A stretch of 16,041 nt of DNA, taken from the NCBI GenBank assembly GCA_030606765.1, contig JAUWFX010000021.1, positions 1 to 16,041 of the forward strand, in the 5' to 3' direction. The notes under the pieces are model-generated. The model was not told where the DNA came from, did no database searches, and worked only from the letters and a program-made list of their open reading frames with translations. The DNA is from Dehalococcoidia bacterium. GTDB taxonomy: Bacteria; Chloroflexota; Dehalococcoidia; GIF9; AB-539-J10. This document shows, in pieces, positions 14,265 to 16,041 of the stretch; the stretch's first letter is position 1, and every line of letters starts with the position of its first letter. A program made the position numbers and the translations under genes.

Positions 14265-16041
14265 TTACAATATTGCTTTGCGCGATAAATTTATCCTGCC
14301 AGAATTGTCAATCCCGATGACTTTCACCATTACCTCATCACCCACTTTAACCACATCTTCGACTTGAGGTACATGGTAGTCAGCAAGCTCGCTGATATGG
14401 ATGAGGCCTTCCTTCCCCGGCAGAATTTCTACCATGGCACCAAAATTGAACAGCCTGGTTACTTTCCCAGTGTAAATCTCTCCTTGCTCCACTTCCCGGG
14501 TTAAATTCTCTATTATTTTGATTGCTTTCTGGGCTGCCTCTTCGTTTGAAGAGCCAACGACAACCGTACCATCGTTTTTTATATCTATAGTTGTTTTGGT
14601 TTCCTCTATAATAGACCTTATAACCCTACCCCCAGGACCAATGACGCTCCCAATCTTACTCGTATCAATCGTCATTTCATACATCCTGGGAGCATAGGGA
14701 CTGAGTTCAGAGCGACTAGCACTGATAGCTAAACTCATTTTCCCCAGTATTTCCAACCTTGCCTCACGAGCCTGGCTTAAGGCTTCAGCCAGGATGCCAT
14801 AATTTATCCCTTGCAGCTTGATATCAAGCTGCAAAGCCGTGAGCCCACGAGCTGTGCCAGCAACTTTGAAATCCATGTCCCCGTAGGCATCTTCCATACC
14901 CACAATGTCAGTTAGAACAACATAGCCCTCATCCTTTCCGGTAAGTAAACCCATGGCTATCCCAGCAACAGGCGCCTTGATAGGTACACCGGCATCCATC
15001 AAGGAGAGGGTCGCAGCACAAGCACTAGCCATAGATGTGCTTCCTTGAGAACTAACTACCTCGGAAACCAGGCGTAAAGTGTAAGGAAAATCATCCTCCG
15101 ATGGCAGTACTGGCGCAATAGCTCGTTCCACTAAAGCGCCATGCCCAATTTCTCGCCTCCCTGTTGTTCCTATTCGTTTCACTTCCCCAGTAGAAAAGGG
15201 TGGAAAATTATAGTGATGCATAAAGCGTTTAGTTTCCTCCAGACCTAAGCCATCCAATAACTGCTCCCTGCTTGTAGACCCCAAAGTGGTAATAGTCAAC
15301 ACCTGTGTTTCCCCACGGGCAAATAATCCTGAGCCATGTGTGCGAGGAAGGATACCAACTTCACAGCTAATAGGACGAATTTCTTTAGCTTGGCGGCCGT
15401 CCAAATGTCGCCTCGTCTGCAATATTTTTTCCCTCACCGCAGCTCTAAGCTGGGTTTCAAAAGCAAAATTGATTTCATCTTCAGAAAAAGAATCAACCAA
15501 CTTGTTCCTTGTTTCTTCCTTGATAGACGTTAAAGCCTTATCTCTTTGCAGTTTCCCTGGTTCCTCTAGAACCTGGCTTAATTTCTCACCAAGTATGGAA
15601 GCGATTTGAGATGAAAGCTCAGGAGCAAGTTCCTTATGCTCAACTTCTACCTTGGCTTTGCTATAGGTTCGCTGTAGCTCTTCTTGAAGCTTAATGAGTT
15701 CCTGATTTGCCTCGTGTCCCAACTTAATTGCCTCTAGCAATATTTCTTCGGAAACTTCCTTGGCACCTGCTTCCACCATTAGAATGTTTTCTTTACTGCT
15801 AGCAACAATCAGGTCAAGCAAGCTATCGTCCATTTGGGGCAGGGTGTGATTCACAACTAGAGTATCATCTATGTAGCCAACATGTACTGCTGATATAGGA
15901 CCAAAGAACGGGATATCCGATAATGTCAAGGCTGCTGAAGCGCCAATAAGGGCGCAAATATCTGGGTCATTTTCCTGGTCAACAGATAGCACTGTCGCCA
16001 CAACTTGAACATCATTATGAAATTCCTTGGAAAGAAGAGGG
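14265..16041 (-). CDS. pnp: Polyribonucleotide nucleotidyltransferase (PNPase), N-terminus outside window
   Basis: PNPase is a 3'-5' phosphorolytic exoribonuclease of the RNA degradosome. The frame runs off the right edge: codons before the GTG at 15999-16001 encode [16 protein letters not shown], the normal family sequence near residue 100, so that GTG is internal and not the start. Visible in order are the end of the first RNase PH domain, the helical domain, the second RNase PH domain ([37 protein letters not shown]; the acidic [15 protein letters not shown]), a KH domain with IGPGGRVI, and a C-terminal S1 domain starting [20 protein letters not shown]. The protein stops at [10 protein letters not shown], right at the end of S1, with a basic tail in the same frame beyond the stop. 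It precedes dapB-asd-dapA on the same strand. Confidence 0.96.
   Translation of the reverse strand, partial: PLLSKEFHNDVQVVATVLSVDQENDPDICALIGASAALTLSDIPFFGPISAVHVGYIDDTLVVNHTLPQMDDSLLDLIVASSKENILMVEAGAKEVSEEILLEAIKLGHEANQELIKLQEELQRTYSKAKVEVEHKELAPELSSQIASILGEKLSQVLEEPGKLQRDKALTSIKEETRNKLVDSFSEDEINFAFETQLRAAVREKILQTRRHLDGRQAKEIRPISCEVGILPRTHGSGLFARGETQVLTITTLGSTSREQLLDGLGLEETKRFMHHYNFPPFSTGEVKRIGTTGRREIGHGALVERAIAPVLPSEDDFPYTLRLVSEVVSSQGSTSMASACAATLSLMDAGVPIKAPVAGIAMGLLTGKDEGYVVLTDIVGMEDAYGDMDFKVAGTARGLTALQLDIKLQGINYGILAEALSQAREARLEILGKMSLAISASRSELSPYAPRMYEMTIDTSKIGSVIGPGGRVIRSIIEETKTTIDIKNDGTVVVGSSNEEAAQKAIKIIENLTREVEQGEIYTGKVTRLFNFGAMVEILPGKEGLIHISELADYHVPQVEDVVKVGDEVMVKVIGIDNSGRINLSRKAIL

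Noticed and set aside
15286..15609. 107-codon plus-strand frame opposite pnp
   Set aside because: It is antisense to conserved PNPase sequence, with no family resemblance.
15999..16001. GTG near the right edge as the start of a short 578-residue PNPase
   Set aside because: The frame continues upstream to the window edge and encodes conserved PNPase sequence ([14 protein letters not shown]), so this GTG is an internal valine.

Overview
The window reads as the chromosome of an anaerobic, probably Chloroflexota (Dehalococcoidia-like) bacterium. This rests on gene content and order recalled from that group (cmk-plsC-ispH; a compact nusA-ylxR-infB-rbfA block with a short IF2; pnp-dapB-asd-dapA), the moderate-to-low GC, and an actinobacterial/archaeal-type inositol-lipid gene pair. 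It is an inference, not a phylogenetic result. Nearly all of the sequence is coding. The largest gene-free stretch is about 160 bases (3194-3353), and I see no mobile elements, CRISPR arrays, tRNA or rRNA genes.

Layout. (1) 2-1618, plus strand: the 3' end of cmk, then plsC and ispH, with overlapping ends (nucleotide, phospholipid and isoprenoid precursor synthesis). (2) 1622-3193, minus strand: a two-gene unit of an alpha-methylacyl-CoA racemase-like family III CoA transferase followed by an HIT-family hydrolase, convergent with ispH. (3) 3354-7104, plus strand: the nusA-ylxR(rnpM)-infB-rbfA transcription/translation operon, with a candidate promoter and a terminator-like hairpin in the nusA leader. 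(4) 7262-11300, plus strand: myo-inositol-1-phosphate synthase behind a near-consensus promoter, a xylose-isomerase-like TIM-barrel protein of unknown substrate, a CDP-alcohol phosphatidyltransferase of the phosphatidylinositol-phosphate synthase type, then purA. (5) 11314-16041, minus strand, read right to left: pnp (5' end outside the window), dapB, asd, dapA, i.e. an RNA-decay enzyme followed by three consecutive-pathway enzymes of diaminopimelate/lysine synthesis.

How the genes fit together. PlsC supplies phosphatidic acid, the precursor of CDP-diacylglycerol. Ino1 and the phosphatidyltransferase could then make an inositol phospholipid without free inositol. Asd, DapA and DapB carry aspartyl phosphate to tetrahydrodipicolinate.

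Most of the window is ordinary housekeeping. The points most worth a second look are an in-frame UAA that separates the PNPase body from a 38-codon basic tail; the ino1/TIM-barrel/PIP-synthase cluster; a terminator-like hairpin just inside the nusA leader; and two substitutions at normally conserved positions of aspartate-semialdehyde dehydrogenase (dinucleotide-loop Gly to Glu, active-site Gln to Glu).
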